Made by a program: the position numbers and the translations under genes. From an uncultured Bacteroidales bacterium (GTDB lineage: Bacteria > Bacteroidota > Bacteroidia > Bacteroidales > Paludibacteraceae), in NCBI GenBank assembly GCA_900317885.1, contig ONIM01000010.1:1-53689 (forward strand): DNA of 53,689 nucleotides, read 5' to 3'. Of this stretch, positions 1 through 7,956 are shown one piece after another. The stretch's first letter is position 1. The number at the start of each line of letters is the position of its first letter. The notes beneath the pieces were generated by a model. That model ran no database searches and was not told where the DNA came from. It saw nothing but the letters and a program-made list of their open reading frames with translations.

Positions 1-447
1 GTCGAGTTTGGAGTACTGCTTCCGGTAGAGTTTGGATGCGCCGGGACGCAGTTTTTTCTCGAAAGGCGCTTCCGGGTCGGGTTTCTTGAATTGGGCATAG
101 AAACGGGTACGGTAGTTCTCCAACCGGAGGCGGAGTTCGGCTACGTGTGCGCGCTCTTCGGGTGTCATCGCGGCGAGTTCATCGTCGGTGTAACGCTCGG
201 AACGGATGATTTCGGTCGTCATCCGGCTGACTTCGCCAAAAGAGCGCATATTGGCGAGTTCGGCGCCTTGCGCGGGCGTTCTGTCAAAATCGCGCGGATG
301 GGCAATCTTATAGGACTCCTGAACGCCGACTTTGAGGACCGCGCCGTTGGGTGCGCGATACTTCTTCTGGCGCATGATAATTCCGCTGTTTTTCTCAAAT
401 TCTCCGTGCATTTCTGCCACGGGTGCATGTAACTTAACTTTTGTCAT
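1..447 (-). CDS. Hypothetical small basic protein, C-terminus cut by window edge
   Basis: The frame opens with ATG at 447 and stays open to base 1 (149 codons), so the C-terminus lies outside the window. The N-terminus looks beta-rich (MTKVKLHAP). It is followed by SGIIMR, a QESYK motif and a charged helical region rich in Arg and Glu. The layout recalls the protein at 32368-32772, which has SGMTMR and QEYYR at similar positions, so the two may be distant paralogues. I recognise no function. It is transcribed from the promoter at 712-742 through a leader of about 250 nt that contains a terminator-like hairpin. Confidence 0.7.
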   Translation of the reverse strand, partial: MTKVKLHAPVAEMHGEFEKNSGIIMRQKKYRAPNGAVLKVGVQESYKIAHPRDFDRTPAQGAELANMRSFGEVSRMTTEIIRSERYTDDELAAMTPEERAHVAELRLRLENYRTRFYAQFKKPDPEAPFEKKLRPGASKLYRKQYSKLD

Positions 448-625
448 AAAATGGCATGATTTTTGCGGTTAATAATATAGGATTTCAAGATTTCTAACTT
501 TAGTTAGGATTTCGGGTGTTCGTCAAGTTTTCCTCCCGTTTACGTCATATGAACAACGTGCTAATGACGCGGTAACCGCCCGGTTATCACGCGCTAATCA
601 CGCGCTTTTGGATTAATTTTAGTCC

Positions 626-653
626 TATAAAAACCTCGATTTTGGTCGAGGTG
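626..653 (-). terminator. Terminator-like hairpin in the leader of the first gene
   Basis: Read on the minus strand, ACCTCGA and TCGAGGT pair around a short loop and are followed by five U residues. It lies about 80 nt downstream of the promoter at 712-742 and about 180 nt upstream of the start codon. It could act as an attenuator or end a short RNA. Confidence 0.55.
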
Positions 654-711
654 TTTGTGGGATTGAGGCGGTTGCTCCAAACGGGAAAAAGAACACTTTT
701 GAAATCGAGTG

Positions 712-742
712 CAAAGGTACAACATTTTTTTGAATTATGCAA
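712..742 (-). promoter_or_regulatory. Bacteroidota promoter for the 1-447 gene
   Basis: Minus-strand TTGC (739-742) and TACCTTTG (712-719) are separated by 19 bp. Transcription should start near 704. Confidence 0.75.
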
Positions 743-756
743 GAAACTCTTACAAA

Positions 757-784
757 AAAGCGACCCACATTGTTGTGAGCCGCA
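757..784 (-). terminator. Intrinsic terminator with no intact gene in front
   Basis: On the minus strand GCGGCTCACA pairs with TGTGGGTCGC, using G-U pairs, and is followed by six U. The G-U pairs survive only on the minus strand, which fixes the direction. The only minus-strand coding trace upstream is the transporter relic at 805-900. The stem sequence is related to the hairpin at 4833-4860. Confidence 0.65.
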
Positions 785-804
785 GATAATCGTTCTATAA
801 ATCT

Positions 805-900
805 ATTCTTTCCAAATCATCCGGCACGAGGACGGAGCCGGAGAAGACGCCAGTTCTTGCGGCAGCGAGAAAACCTTGGTCAGAGCCCATGCCAGCAACG
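805..900 (-). pseudogene. Relic of a bile acid:sodium symporter-type gene
   Basis: Bases 849-895 match 45 of 47 bases of the intact transporter gene at 7654-7700. Translated on the minus strand the relic gives AWALTKVFSLPQELA, against AWALTKAFSLPQELA in the intact protein. Sequence on both sides no longer matches. It is either a fragment of a second copy or a recent partial duplication, and a terminator follows at 757-784. Confidence 0.75.
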
Positions 901-961
901 GCTTCGTCGGCGAAAGGTTTTCGAAATAGGTTCTTCTTTCTTAAGAGATATGCAAAAAAAA

Positions 962-992
962 TTGCGTATTTCAAAAAAAAGTAGTAATTTTG
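962..992 (+). promoter_or_regulatory. Promoter of the S37 peptidase gene
   Basis: TTGC (962-965), 19 bp, TAATTTTG (985-992). The start codon follows about 16 nt after the expected start site. Confidence 0.8.
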
Positions 993-1014
993 CAGGCGTT
1001 TTTGAAAATAGGTT

Positions 1015-2721
1015 ATGAAAAAGATTTATTTTTTGATGGCGGTATTCATTCTGAGCATCGCTGCAAAGGCTCAAAATCCGAGCGATAATCCGCAATGGTT
1101 ACAGGAATTGCAGCGGCAGAATCCGGAGTTGATAGACTCCACGGCTTATTATGACGCTCATCCGTCGGCACCCGGGTATCGGACATACGTGATTTATTAC
1201 CATCAGCCTCTGGAGCACGCTAATCCGAGTAGCGGACAGTTCCATTTGCGTGCGTTGATTACGGTGAATACCAATAATGATCCGACCAAGGCGATAAACC
1301 ATTTTTATTGCACGGGCTATTCGATCAATTACGACTGTATTTTTAAGCACCCGGATTCGACTTTCGTAGCGGAGGCCAAGATGTGTTCGTCGGAGATTGC
1401 GCACCGTTATAACGCCAATTTTATCCAGATCGAGCACCGCTATTTCCAGTACTCGGCTCCGAACCAATGTTGGACCAACTTAGACTATCTGCGTGCAGAA
1501 GAGGCAGCGGAGGATTTTCATAACTTTGTAGAAGGTATGAAGAAAGTGCTGAAAGGCAAATGGATCATGTCGGGAGTAAGCAAAGGCGGAATAACGACCT
1601 TGCTGCAACATGCTTTCTATCCGAACGATATGGATATTTATGTGCCGTATTCGGCTCCGTTCTTCCGCACGGACCGCGACACGTTGATGCAGGAATACTG
1701 GTACACGCACGGTTGGAACCAAGGGTTGTTAGATTGGTTCATGTCCGTCCGTCGTGCCGCCTTTGAAGGAGCACCGAGACAGGCGGGTTCAACGAACACG
1801 ATATGGCCGATTTTCTACAAGATGAACGCAGGAAGAGACGGCTCGCAAGCACGTATGGATACCGTTTTCGGCATTTATATGAGTAATGCGGCGTACTTCG
1901 GTTTTATGGAGCACGCGTATTCGGACACCGTCTCGATAAAGAAACAGTTCGTGAAAAACGACAGTATTCTCAGGAGTTATAACTGGAATAATTACAACGA
2001 CACGGTGCTGGCATATATCTATTCGACCGACCGGTTTGCATTAGACAGCATCGGCAAATGGCTGGACACGCTGCGTAAATACCCGGAAAAAAAGCAGATC
2101 CCGGGTCGCAGGCTCGTTACGCATCATTACCGTCCATTCGGAATCACGGAGAAAGAATGGTGGGGTGAAGATGACCCATATCATACCGACAATGCGAAAG
2201 CATATGAATACCAAGCCAAGCGCGAGTTGGGATCGTACGATTTCCGGTTTGATATGTTAGCGCCTACGCCGGAAGAAGGGGCGTGGTATAATGCGTATTG
2301 GCAGGAGAAGATGGGATGTCTGTATAATCTCACGTATCCGTGCTTTGCTTCGCTGACATATAGTCCTGCGTTGTACGACCGCGTAATGGAGACGACGCAG
2401 AATGCGACCAAGCCGATTGTGCTGATCTACGGAGAAGACGATACATGGACAGGTGCAGCGGTCAAAGATGAGTATATCAACGGCAGCAACGTGAAGAAAT
2501 TCATTCTTCCGGCGCAAAACCACTTGGCGTGCTTCAGTTCGAATACGGACAAGACGCAATGCGACGCGATCCGTGCGGCGATAGATGCGGTATTGGGAGC
2601 GCCGCAAGGGGTAGACCCCCCCTCCGACTCCCCCTCAAGGGGAGAGAAAGTGCTCCGCGACGGACAGTTGCTGATTAAGCGAGGAGACAAGATTTACACG
2701 CTTACCGGCCAGCAGTTATAA
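1015..2721 (+). CDS. Secreted S37-family (PS-10) serine peptidase with C-terminal sorting-type tail
   Basis: A signal peptide (MKKIYFLMAVFILSIAAKAQ) is followed by an alpha/beta-hydrolase-type peptidase matching family S37 (tripeptidyl aminopeptidase type). Visible marks are YHQPLEHANP near residue 62, IEHRYFQYS near 139, the nucleophile elbow SGVSKGG with Ser189, an acid in YGEDDTW near 475, and His503 in AQNHLACF. The last 25 residues form a KVLRDGQ...YTLTGQ tail shared with the proteins at 33452 and 49650, typical of Bacteroidales secretion cargo. A G/C-rich micro-repeat forms the linker between catalytic domain and tail. Product: extracellular or surface peptidase, probably releasing short peptides. 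Family assignment is from recognisable motifs; the substrate is unknown. Confidence 0.85.
   Translation: MKKIYFLMAVFILSIAAKAQNPSDNPQWLQELQRQNPELIDSTAYYDAHPSAPGYRTYVIYYHQPLEHANPSSGQFHLRALITVNTNNDPTKAINHFYCTGYSINYDCIFKHPDSTFVAEAKMCSSEIAHRYNANFIQIEHRYFQYSAPNQCWTNLDYLRAEEAAEDFHNFVEGMKKVLKGKWIMSGVSKGGITTLLQHAFYPNDMDIYVPYSAPFFRTDRDTLMQEYWYTHGWNQGLLDWFMSVRRAAFEGAPRQAGSTNTIWPIFYKMNAGRDGSQARMDTVFGIYMSNAAYFGFMEHAYSDTVSIKKQFVKNDSILRSYNWNNYNDTVLAYIYSTDRFALDSIGKWLDTLRKYPEKKQIPGRRLVTHHYRPFGITEKEWWGEDDPYHTDNAKAYEYQAKRELGSYDFRFDMLAPTPEEGAWYNAYWQEKMGCLYNLTYPCFASLTYSPALYDRVMETTQNATKPIVLIYGEDDTWTGAAVKDEYINGSNVKKFILPAQNHLACFSSNTDKTQCDAIRAAIDAVLGAPQGVDPPSDSPSRGEKVLRDGQLLIKRGDKIYTLTGQQL
2611..2650. repeat. G/C-rich quasi-palindromic micro-repeat inside the S37 gene
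   Basis: The core CTCCCCCTCAAGGGGAG (2628-2644) encodes the linker PPSDSPSRGE. Read on the minus strand it resembles the elements in murF (19020-19058), murI (31705-31743) and rlmI (43531-43574). Confidence 0.6.
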
Positions 2722-2728
2722 AGAAAAC

Positions 2729-3052
2729 ATTAAATTTCAATTTTTCCTTACTTGTATGATGGCGTTGCTGTCGGTTCTACCGGCAGCAAAGGCGCAAGAT
2801 CACGATTTCAGCAATATGGAGAAAGAGTACCCGTTGCTAATGCAGCGTTACGGCGACCGACTTGTCTATCTCGTGCTGCAAACCGGCATGGTCTCCGGGG
2901 TTGTATTTCTCACCCAAGAGACGCAGACCGTGAATCAGTTCTTCCATGCTCTCCAGCCAGCGGCAGAAGATGTGCCTTGTATTACTGTTTCTTGTAATAC
3001 TTGCTGTGCTGGTATTGCCCGTGGGATTGCGTTTTGTTGTTATAGTGGATAG
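2729..3052 (+). pseudogene. Decayed small secreted-protein gene (ATG start replaced by ATT)
   Basis: From 2729 the frame reads I-K-F-Q-F-F-L-T-C-M-M-A-L-L-S-V-L-P-A-A-K-A-Q, a good signal peptide with ATT where ATG is expected. In-frame ATG codons exist at 2756 and 2759 but lie inside the hydrophobic core. The mature part starts DHDFSNMEKEYPLLMQRYGD and then turns Cys-rich and unlike a folded protein. It lies 7 nt after the S37 stop. A minus-strand promoter at 3069-3099 fires into it from the other end, and the minus-strand frame also has a protein-like stretch (FCRWLESMEELIHGL). I read the region as gene debris, possibly from two genes. Confidence 0.45.
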
Positions 3053-3068
3053 CAAGTAAGGCGGAGTC

Positions 3069-3099
3069 CGAAGGTACAACTTTTTGGGGAATTATGCAA
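3069..3099 (-). promoter_or_regulatory. Promoter-like element pointing into decayed region
   Basis: Minus-strand TTGC (3096-3099), 19 bp, TACCTTCG (3069-3076), with one mismatch in the -7 box. No intact gene lies downstream. Confidence 0.5.
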
Positions 3100-3122
3100 G
3101 TTTTTATGTAATTATTACTATT

Positions 3123-3509
3123 TTACCGTTCATATAGTTCGATCGGCAGATCGTCCGGGTCGGAGAAAAAGACGAAACGCTTGTGCGTGTACTCGTCCGT
3201 GCGGATGGGCTCATGCGCAATTCCTTTTTCTGTCAGTTCATGTTCTGCCGCTTCTATATCATCCACCTCAAATGCCAAATGTCGCAACCCTACTGCCTCG
3301 GGGTAGGATGGTCGCGGTGGCGGAGAAGGAAAGGAAAACAACTCAATGACATAACTTCCGTTCAGCGACAAATCGGCTTTCCATGACTGCCGTGTTTCGC
3401 GGAAATGCTCCGCCATAACTTCCAACCCCAGCACTTCGGTATAAAAGCGTTTGCTCCGCTCATAGTTGGAACAGATGATGGCGATATGATGTACTTTGTT
3501 CAGGTGCAT
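3123..3509 (-). CDS. VOC-superfamily (glyoxalase-like) protein, YaeR/GloA2 type
   Basis: At 128 residues it is a single VOC-fold protein. Candidate metal ligands are His8 (HHIAI), Glu in YVIELFSFP near residue 56, His in GLRHLAFEV near 76, and Glu in LPIELYER at the C-terminus. VHHIAIICSNYERSKRFYTEVLGLEV at the N-terminus is typical of the YaeR/GloA2 branch. These are metal-dependent lyases or isomerases acting on small carbonyl or thioester substrates. The exact reaction cannot be read from sequence. It is flanked by gene debris on one side and a small ORF on the other. Confidence 0.8.
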   Translation of the reverse strand: MHLNKVHHIAIICSNYERSKRFYTEVLGLEVMAEHFRETRQSWKADLSLNGSYVIELFSFPSPPPRPSYPEAVGLRHLAFEVDDIEAAEHELTEKGIAHEPIRTDEYTHKRFVFFSDPDDLPIELYER

Positions 3510-3557
3510 AGATACTATTTTAATTAATTTTTTCTGCTTTGGGCGGTGTTGTCAGAT

Positions 3558-3671
3558 TTAATGTCCGCGAACAAACTGCCCTTCGGGCTGATACTCCAGG
3601 AAGCAACTGTCATCCCGCTGCTCCTCATCCATCGCTTGCTGTTCTTGGGCTATGTATTCGTCGTAGGTCAT
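3558..3671 (-). CDS. Small acidic hypothetical ORF (37 aa)
   Basis: ATG at 3671 gives a 37-residue Gln/Glu/Asp-rich peptide (MTYDEYIAQEQQAMDEEQRD at the start, QFVRGH at the end). It lies 23 nt after the stop of the EamA gene on the same strand, so it could be co-transcribed. No family is recognised. It may be a real small protein or chance. Confidence 0.4.
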   Translation of the reverse strand: MTYDEYIAQEQQAMDEEQRDDSCFLEYQPEGQFVRGH

Positions 3672-3694
3672 ATGAGTTTCGGATGATCTTATTT

Positions 3695-4579
3695 TTACTT
3701 CTCGCTGAGGATCATGAACAGGACGGCGGCGATGCAGATGACGATGCCGACGAGGATGTTCACCGTCAGCGGTTCGCCAAAGACCAGCGTGCCGACCAAG
3801 ATAGCCGTTACGGGTTCGAAAGCGCCCAAAACAGACGTTTTAGTCGGACCGATAAGGCGTGTGGAAAGGGCTATCGTCAGCATGGCTATCATAGTCGGGA
3901 AGATAGCCAGACCGATGAGATTCAGTACGTCCGGAGTGGTGTCAATGCCTTGCAACACCGGCGTTCCGTCAACAAGCAGGTACGCCAGAAAAGCGATGGC
4001 ACCCACCACCAGACCATAGAACGTGAGCATATGCTCGGAGATATGCTTGATACGCTGCGAGCGGTTGACAATCACCAGATAAACGGCGTAACTCAAAGCG
4101 GACATTGCCGCGAGAACAATGCCGAGCCAGTGAATCTCTGTTCCGGCGGCGGGCCAGCTGAGCAAGACCACTCCCGTAACCGTGGCGGCTATAGACAGCC
4201 ATACCTGCCATTTGGGATAGACATGCAGCCCGACCATGATAAGCGCTACAAAGACCGGATACAGATAAACGAAGGTCGTTGCCAGCCCCGAAGGAATGAA
4301 CCGGTACGACTCGAAGAGAAAGACACTACTGGCGGCGAACAGACAGCCGAGCACGACCAACAGCCGCATTTCCCGCCCGTTGACGCGGAAAGACTCATGA
4401 CGGAACGCCATCCAGAGACCTAAGATCACAGCCGAGATAGCATAACGGAAGAACAAGAGCGACAACACCGGCACGCCGCCGTCCAAGAGCGGTTTGCCGA
4501 ACAGCGGATTCAGTCCGTACGAGACACCCGCCGTCACTCCGGCTGCAAAGCCGAGAACTGTTTTCTGTTTCTGAGTCAT
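3695..4579 (-). CDS. EamA/DMT-family transporter
   Basis: The 294-residue protein has about ten hydrophobic segments in two homologous halves, the standard EamA (drug/metabolite transporter) arrangement. The first half begins GFAAGVTAGVSYGLNPLFGK and the second near residue 150 with LGIVLAAMSALSYAVYLV. Length is normal for the family. Members are inner-membrane exporters of metabolites or amino-acid derivatives; the substrate is not predictable. Its promoter is at 4658-4688. Confidence 0.85.
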   Translation of the reverse strand: MTQKQKTVLGFAAGVTAGVSYGLNPLFGKPLLDGGVPVLSLLFFRYAISAVILGLWMAFRHESFRVNGREMRLLVVLGCLFAASSVFLFESYRFIPSGLATTFVYLYPVFVALIMVGLHVYPKWQVWLSIAATVTGVVLLSWPAAGTEIHWLGIVLAAMSALSYAVYLVIVNRSQRIKHISEHMLTFYGLVVGAIAFLAYLLVDGTPVLQGIDTTPDVLNLIGLAIFPTMIAMLTIALSTRLIGPTKTSVLGAFEPVTAILVGTLVFGEPLTVNILVGIVICIAAVLFMILSEK

Positions 4580-4657
4580 ATCAATGGTTGGGCGATATTG
4601 TCAAATTCATCAATGGGGGCTGCAAGACAATCTCGGCGTCTCCTTCCAAAGCGAGTG

Positions 4658-4688
4658 CAAAGGTACTACTTTTTTGCGAGATATGCAA
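4658..4688 (-). promoter_or_regulatory. Promoter of the EamA transporter gene
   Basis: Minus-strand TTGC (4685-4688), 19 bp, TACCTTTG (4658-4665). Confidence 0.8.
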
Positions 4689-4832
4689 GGGGAAAGGCTA
4701 TTTTCTTAAATTTGCCGGTTAAGGCTTACCCCCTGGAGAAAGAAAAAAGAAAAAGAAACTTCCTCCGTCATGGGAACGCGCTGTCCTTCGCCTTACCATC
4801 ACGGGACCATCATACGAGGAAAGGCTGACCAG

Positions 4833-4860
4833 AAGCGGCTCACATTGCCGTGAGCCGCTT
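4833..4860. terminator. Perfect 11-bp hairpin, terminator-like
   Basis: AAGCGGCTCAC (4833-4843), a six-base loop, GTGAGCCGCTT (4850-4860). No clear U tract follows on either strand. It is related to the stem of the terminator at 757-784. It lies between the end of the 5014-5703 gene (minus) and the EamA promoter, so it may terminate the former. Confidence 0.5.
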
Positions 4861-4907
4861 ACTTCGTACATTGTACTTTGTCACTTGGTATGCTTATGGG
4901 GCGCTAT

Positions 4908-4936
4908 CGTCTCGTCAGCGTCCCGTCAGCCTCTCG
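4908..4936. repeat. Short 11-bp tandem repeat
   Basis: CGTCTCGTCAG and CGTCCCGTCAG are adjacent, followed by a partial third unit. It sits in the 434-base gap 4580-5013, where I see otherwise only the promoter and the hairpin. Confidence 0.5.
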
Positions 4937-5013
4937 TGTGCGGCAGGTAAGGGCAAAAAGTGACGATTATTAAGAATATAGTGTTTTCCTGAAAGACGAA
5001 AAATAGATTTAAT

Positions 5014-5703
5014 CTAATCCTTGACGATTAGAGGGTCTTTTTCTTTTTTGATTTTCCGTATAATACCCCACCATAAACCAACAAGAATTAGAACAACTAT
5101 ACTATGTCTAATCGGTGCTTCTACTCTATGTGCCTTTTGCTGAGCTTTTGCGAAAAAGACATCCGGAATCATGGAATCGTTCTTAGATAGTTTTCTTTCT
5201 TGCAATATGGCATCTGTCTGGTCTTTGTCGGCTTGATAAAAGAGTGTGTCGTATGTTTCTGCATATACAGGAAAAGCAAAGAGAGAAAAGGTACTATCTT
5301 TGTCTACACATAAAGCCGTAACAGTATCTTCATTTTGCCATAAATATTTAACCGTACCACAACCTATATAGTAATTAACATCTTCATATGTATGCACAAA
5401 TGCTCTTTCCGGGTCATCTATGGCACTTATGCAAAATTTCTCATTGAGCGGAGCTTTCCAATAGTCGCCAAAACCACAATCCACTTTGTCTGTTACAAAG
5501 CATTCACCAATAAGCCCAATAAATAATTCGGAGAATAGGAAGATAAATGGTGTAAGCAGAGACAGGGCATAGAGGAAACCTTTATTCTTATACGGCTTTT
5601 TACGCACTATCAAGTAAACGATGAAAAAGCATATCCCTCCCAATATGCCTGACACTATTGCAAATACAATAATCCAGATGAGAAGTACAATACCAGCACC
5701 CAT
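5014..5703 (-). CDS. Hypothetical membrane protein
   Basis: The 229-residue protein has two hydrophobic N-terminal segments (IVLLIWIIVFAIVSGILGG and a second near residues 45-65). A soluble domain of about 120 residues with several Cys follows, then a final membrane segment near 200-215 (IVVLILVGLWWGI) and a Lys-rich tail. No known family is recognised. Base composition is more A/T-rich than its neighbours, consistent with accessory DNA. It has its own promoter at 5817-5847. Confidence 0.75.
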   Translation of the reverse strand: MGAGIVLLIWIIVFAIVSGILGGICFFIVYLIVRKKPYKNKGFLYALSLLTPFIFLFSELFIGLIGECFVTDKVDCGFGDYWKAPLNEKFCISAIDDPERAFVHTYEDVNYYIGCGTVKYLWQNEDTVTALCVDKDSTFSLFAFPVYAETYDTLFYQADKDQTDAILQERKLSKNDSMIPDVFFAKAQQKAHRVEAPIRHSIVVLILVGLWWGIIRKIKKEKDPLIVKD

Positions 5704-5816
5704 ATCTATTTTGATAATTTGTTATTCTTCGCGATATTACCTTTTTCCCTTTCCCGAAGTGCTCGTAAGCACCGCTCGGAGAGGGACGTGTATTTTATTT
5801 GCATCAATTACGCTTG

Positions 5817-5847
5817 CAAAGGTAGTGCTTTTTTTTGACATATGCAA
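5817..5847 (-). promoter_or_regulatory. Promoter of the 5014-5703 gene
   Basis: Minus-strand TTGC (5844-5847), 19 bp, TACCTTTG (5817-5824). Confidence 0.8.
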
Positions 5848-5905
5848 GAAAAGGGATGTTTTTTGTCAGAAAATTTGCGGCGTAGCTGCCGGTTGCCAGT
5901 GTAAA

Positions 5906-6079
5906 TCAGTTGGCGAGTGTCCATTTGCAACGAACGGGCGACACGATGGCGCCTTCTTTTTTAAGATCTGCAAAGGCTTTGTCCACCTCTTTGCGGTCTG
6001 CGTTCATGGACTTGGCTACTTCACCTGCCGATACCGGCTTGCCTGCTTCGCGCATGGCGTTCAATACTTGCTCTTTCAT
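5906..6079 (-). CDS. Small winged-helix-like DNA-binding protein (57 aa)
   Basis: ATG at 6079 opens a 57-codon frame beginning MKEQVLNAMREAGKPVSAGE and ending VSPVRCKWTLAN. The pattern (helix, turn with AGKPVSAGEVA, recognition helix DRKEVDKAFADLKK, beta wing GAIVSPVRCKW) is a compact winged helix. Similar tiny proteins occur widely in anaerobes, sometimes annotated as transcriptional regulators. The target is unknown. It follows the 6118-6345 gene by 38 bases on the same strand. Confidence 0.75.
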   Translation of the reverse strand: MKEQVLNAMREAGKPVSAGEVAKSMNADRKEVDKAFADLKKEGAIVSPVRCKWTLAN

Positions 6080-6117
6080 AAAAATATAAATTTGTTAGTT
6101 AATTATTTCGTTGTCTA

Positions 6118-6345
6118 TTATAATAATTCTGTCAATTTATCTTCTCTTATTATTTGGGGTGCACTCTTGCCGGCCAACACCAACACTTTCTTTCCGTCGC
6201 GATAGATATGTAACTGCCGTGAACGGACAACAGCCGTCAGCGTCGGGTCGTTCTCTATCTGTTCACGGATAGCGCTGTATTCGCCATCCGGGGCAAATAG
6301 TTTGCGTTGCAAATGCGAGCACATGTTTGTGGTATCAATATTCAT
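6118..6345 (-). CDS. Hypothetical protein (75 aa)
   Basis: A short protein with an acidic N-terminal half (APDGEYSAIREQIENDPTL) and a beta-rich C-terminal half (SRQLHIYRDGKKVLVLAGK, then APQIIREDKL). The composition looks like a real folded protein. It is upstream of the winged-helix gene on the same strand and may share a transcript. I recognise no family and see no clear promoter directly in front of it. Confidence 0.6.
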   Translation of the reverse strand: MNIDTTNMCSHLQRKLFAPDGEYSAIREQIENDPTLTAVVRSRQLHIYRDGKKVLVLAGKSAPQIIREDKLTELL

Positions 6346-6399
6346 TTCTTTGTTACGGGTGATTTGTATTACTATTATTTTGCAGGATTGCCGGAAGCT

Positions 6400-7017
6400 T
6401 TACTCTACGTACGTCACATAACTTCCCCGGACGCATTTCCATGTGCCGTTGTTGAGGAGGAAGATATTGTCGCCATAGACGCCGGAGATTTTGTCGCCGT
6501 CCTGGTCCACGGCGTACCACCATTTGCCTTGCTTGACGCAGAAACAGCCGTTTCCGAACATTTGCGGAATCTCATAGGAATAAGTTTCTACTTTGCGTCC
6601 CGAACAATGGTAGATGTCCCAGTAGCCTCCCGAACGCTGAATGGTCACGTATCCAAACGGATAATACAATATCTCCTTGCCGTAGATGCCGCTGACGAGG
6701 TCGCCGTCTTCGTCCGCGAGATACCATGTGCTGCCGCGGCGTACACGGTAATAGCCGTTGTAGAGCAGGTTGATCTCATCGCCGTAGAGGATGGAATAGC
6801 CACCACGGTAGATATAAACCCTCCTGCCGGAGAGACGCACCTGGCAGTCATTCCGCAAGTCCTGGTAGTGCTCCGTGCAATACTCCGGTTTGCGGGTGGT
6901 CATCTCGTAGTCGGTATCCTCGAACCACAGGTCGTACTTGTCCGACACGACATACTGTGCCTGCATCGTCAGGGTGGCTATGAGGGCTATCCCAAAAGTC
7001 AGTAAAGAGCGTTTCAT
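6400..7017 (-). CDS. Secreted protein with WG-repeat-like motifs
   Basis: A signal peptide (MKRSLLTFGIALIATLTMQA) precedes 185 residues rich in Tyr, Gly and Trp. Two clear units, GSTWYLADEDGDLVSGIYG and GKWWYAVDQDGDKISGVYG, recall WG (KWG) beta-repeats. It probably acts in the periplasm or at the surface. Its ATG overlaps the transporter stop by ATGA, so the two are translationally coupled. Function unknown. Confidence 0.75.
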   Translation of the reverse strand: MKRSLLTFGIALIATLTMQAQYVVSDKYDLWFEDTDYEMTTRKPEYCTEHYQDLRNDCQVRLSGRRVYIYRGGYSILYGDEINLLYNGYYRVRRGSTWYLADEDGDLVSGIYGKEILYYPFGYVTIQRSGGYWDIYHCSGRKVETYSYEIPQMFGNGCFCVKQGKWWYAVDQDGDKISGVYGDNIFLLNNGTWKCVRGSYVTYVE

Positions 7018-7943
7018 AAGGCGTTGTTTTTTGAATAGATGCGTGCGATGATGGCGCCGCTGATGTTATGCCAGACGCTGAAGACTGCGCCGGGAATGGT
7101 AGCTAAGGGGAAAGCGGCAAAATGCATTACCGCCAGCGAGGTAGCCAAACCGGAGTTCTGCATGCCGACTTCAATGCTGAGCGCCACACTCTTCGGTCGT
7201 GGCAGACGCAACAAGCGACCGACCAGATAGCCGATACCGAGTCCGAAGAGGTTATGCAGCATCACCACGAGCACGACGAGCATACCTGCGGTCAGCAGCC
7301 GGTCGGCGTTATGCGACACGACGATGCCGACAGTAAGAGCCACCGCGAGGGACGAGAACGCCGGCAGATAAGGCGTGACGCTTTGCGTGAGTTTGGGAAT
7401 AAAACGCTGGCATAGCAGTCCGCAGACGATGGGCAGAATGACGATATAGACGATGCTGAGCAACATTCCCGTGGTTTGTACATCAACCATCGTGCCCGCC
7501 AACAGCCAGACGAGGAGCGGCGTCAGGATAGGTGCAAGCAAAGTAGAAGCTGCCGTCATGCCTACAGAAAGAGCCAGGTCGCCTTTGGCAAGATAAGTGA
7601 TGACATTCGATGCCGTTCCACCGGGACAGCAACCGACGAGGATGACGCCGATTGCCAGTTCTTGCGGCAGCGAGAAAGCCTTGGTCAGAGCCCATGCTAG
7701 AAAAGGCATGACTGTGAACTGCGTGAGGCAACCGATGAGAATATCTTTGGGACGACTCAGCACTATCTTGAGGTCATTCGCCGAGAGCGTCAATCCCATA
7801 CCGAACATGATTACGCCTAACATCGGATTGATTACCCACGTGCCGATCCACGCGAGCGAAGAGGGCACAACAAGACTTAATGCAGCTACCAGCAGCACGA
7901 TCACACCCATCCATTTGGCTATAAAATCACAGATACGTTGCAT
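7014..7943 (-). CDS. Bile acid:sodium symporter (BASS) family transporter
   Basis: The 309-residue protein has about ten membrane segments and the family signatures GVILVGCCPGGTASNVITYL near residue 100 and SIEVGMQNSGLA near 260. Despite the name, bacterial members carry various organic anions, such as pantoate or other carboxylates, with sodium. Length is normal. It lies 13 nt after the DUF2130 gene and overlaps the next gene by 4 nt, so it belongs to a minus-strand operon. A 47-bp piece of this gene recurs at 849-895. Confidence 0.9.
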   Translation of the reverse strand: MQRICDFIAKWMGVIVLLVAALSLVVPSSLAWIGTWVINPMLGVIMFGMGLTLSANDLKIVLSRPKDILIGCLTQFTVMPFLAWALTKAFSLPQELAIGVILVGCCPGGTASNVITYLAKGDLALSVGMTAASTLLAPILTPLLVWLLAGTMVDVQTTGMLLSIVYIVILPIVCGLLCQRFIPKLTQSVTPYLPAFSSLAVALTVGIVVSHNADRLLTAGMLVVLVVMLHNLFGLGIGYLVGRLLRLPRPKSVALSIEVGMQNSGLATSLAVMHFAAFPLATIPGAVFSVWHNISGAIIARIYSKNNAL

Positions 7944-7956
7944 TTTATAGTACTTT

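Noticed and set aside
3539-4423. 294-codon plus-strand frame
   Set aside because: Antisense to the EamA transporter; rich in His, Asp and Gln without any fold signature.
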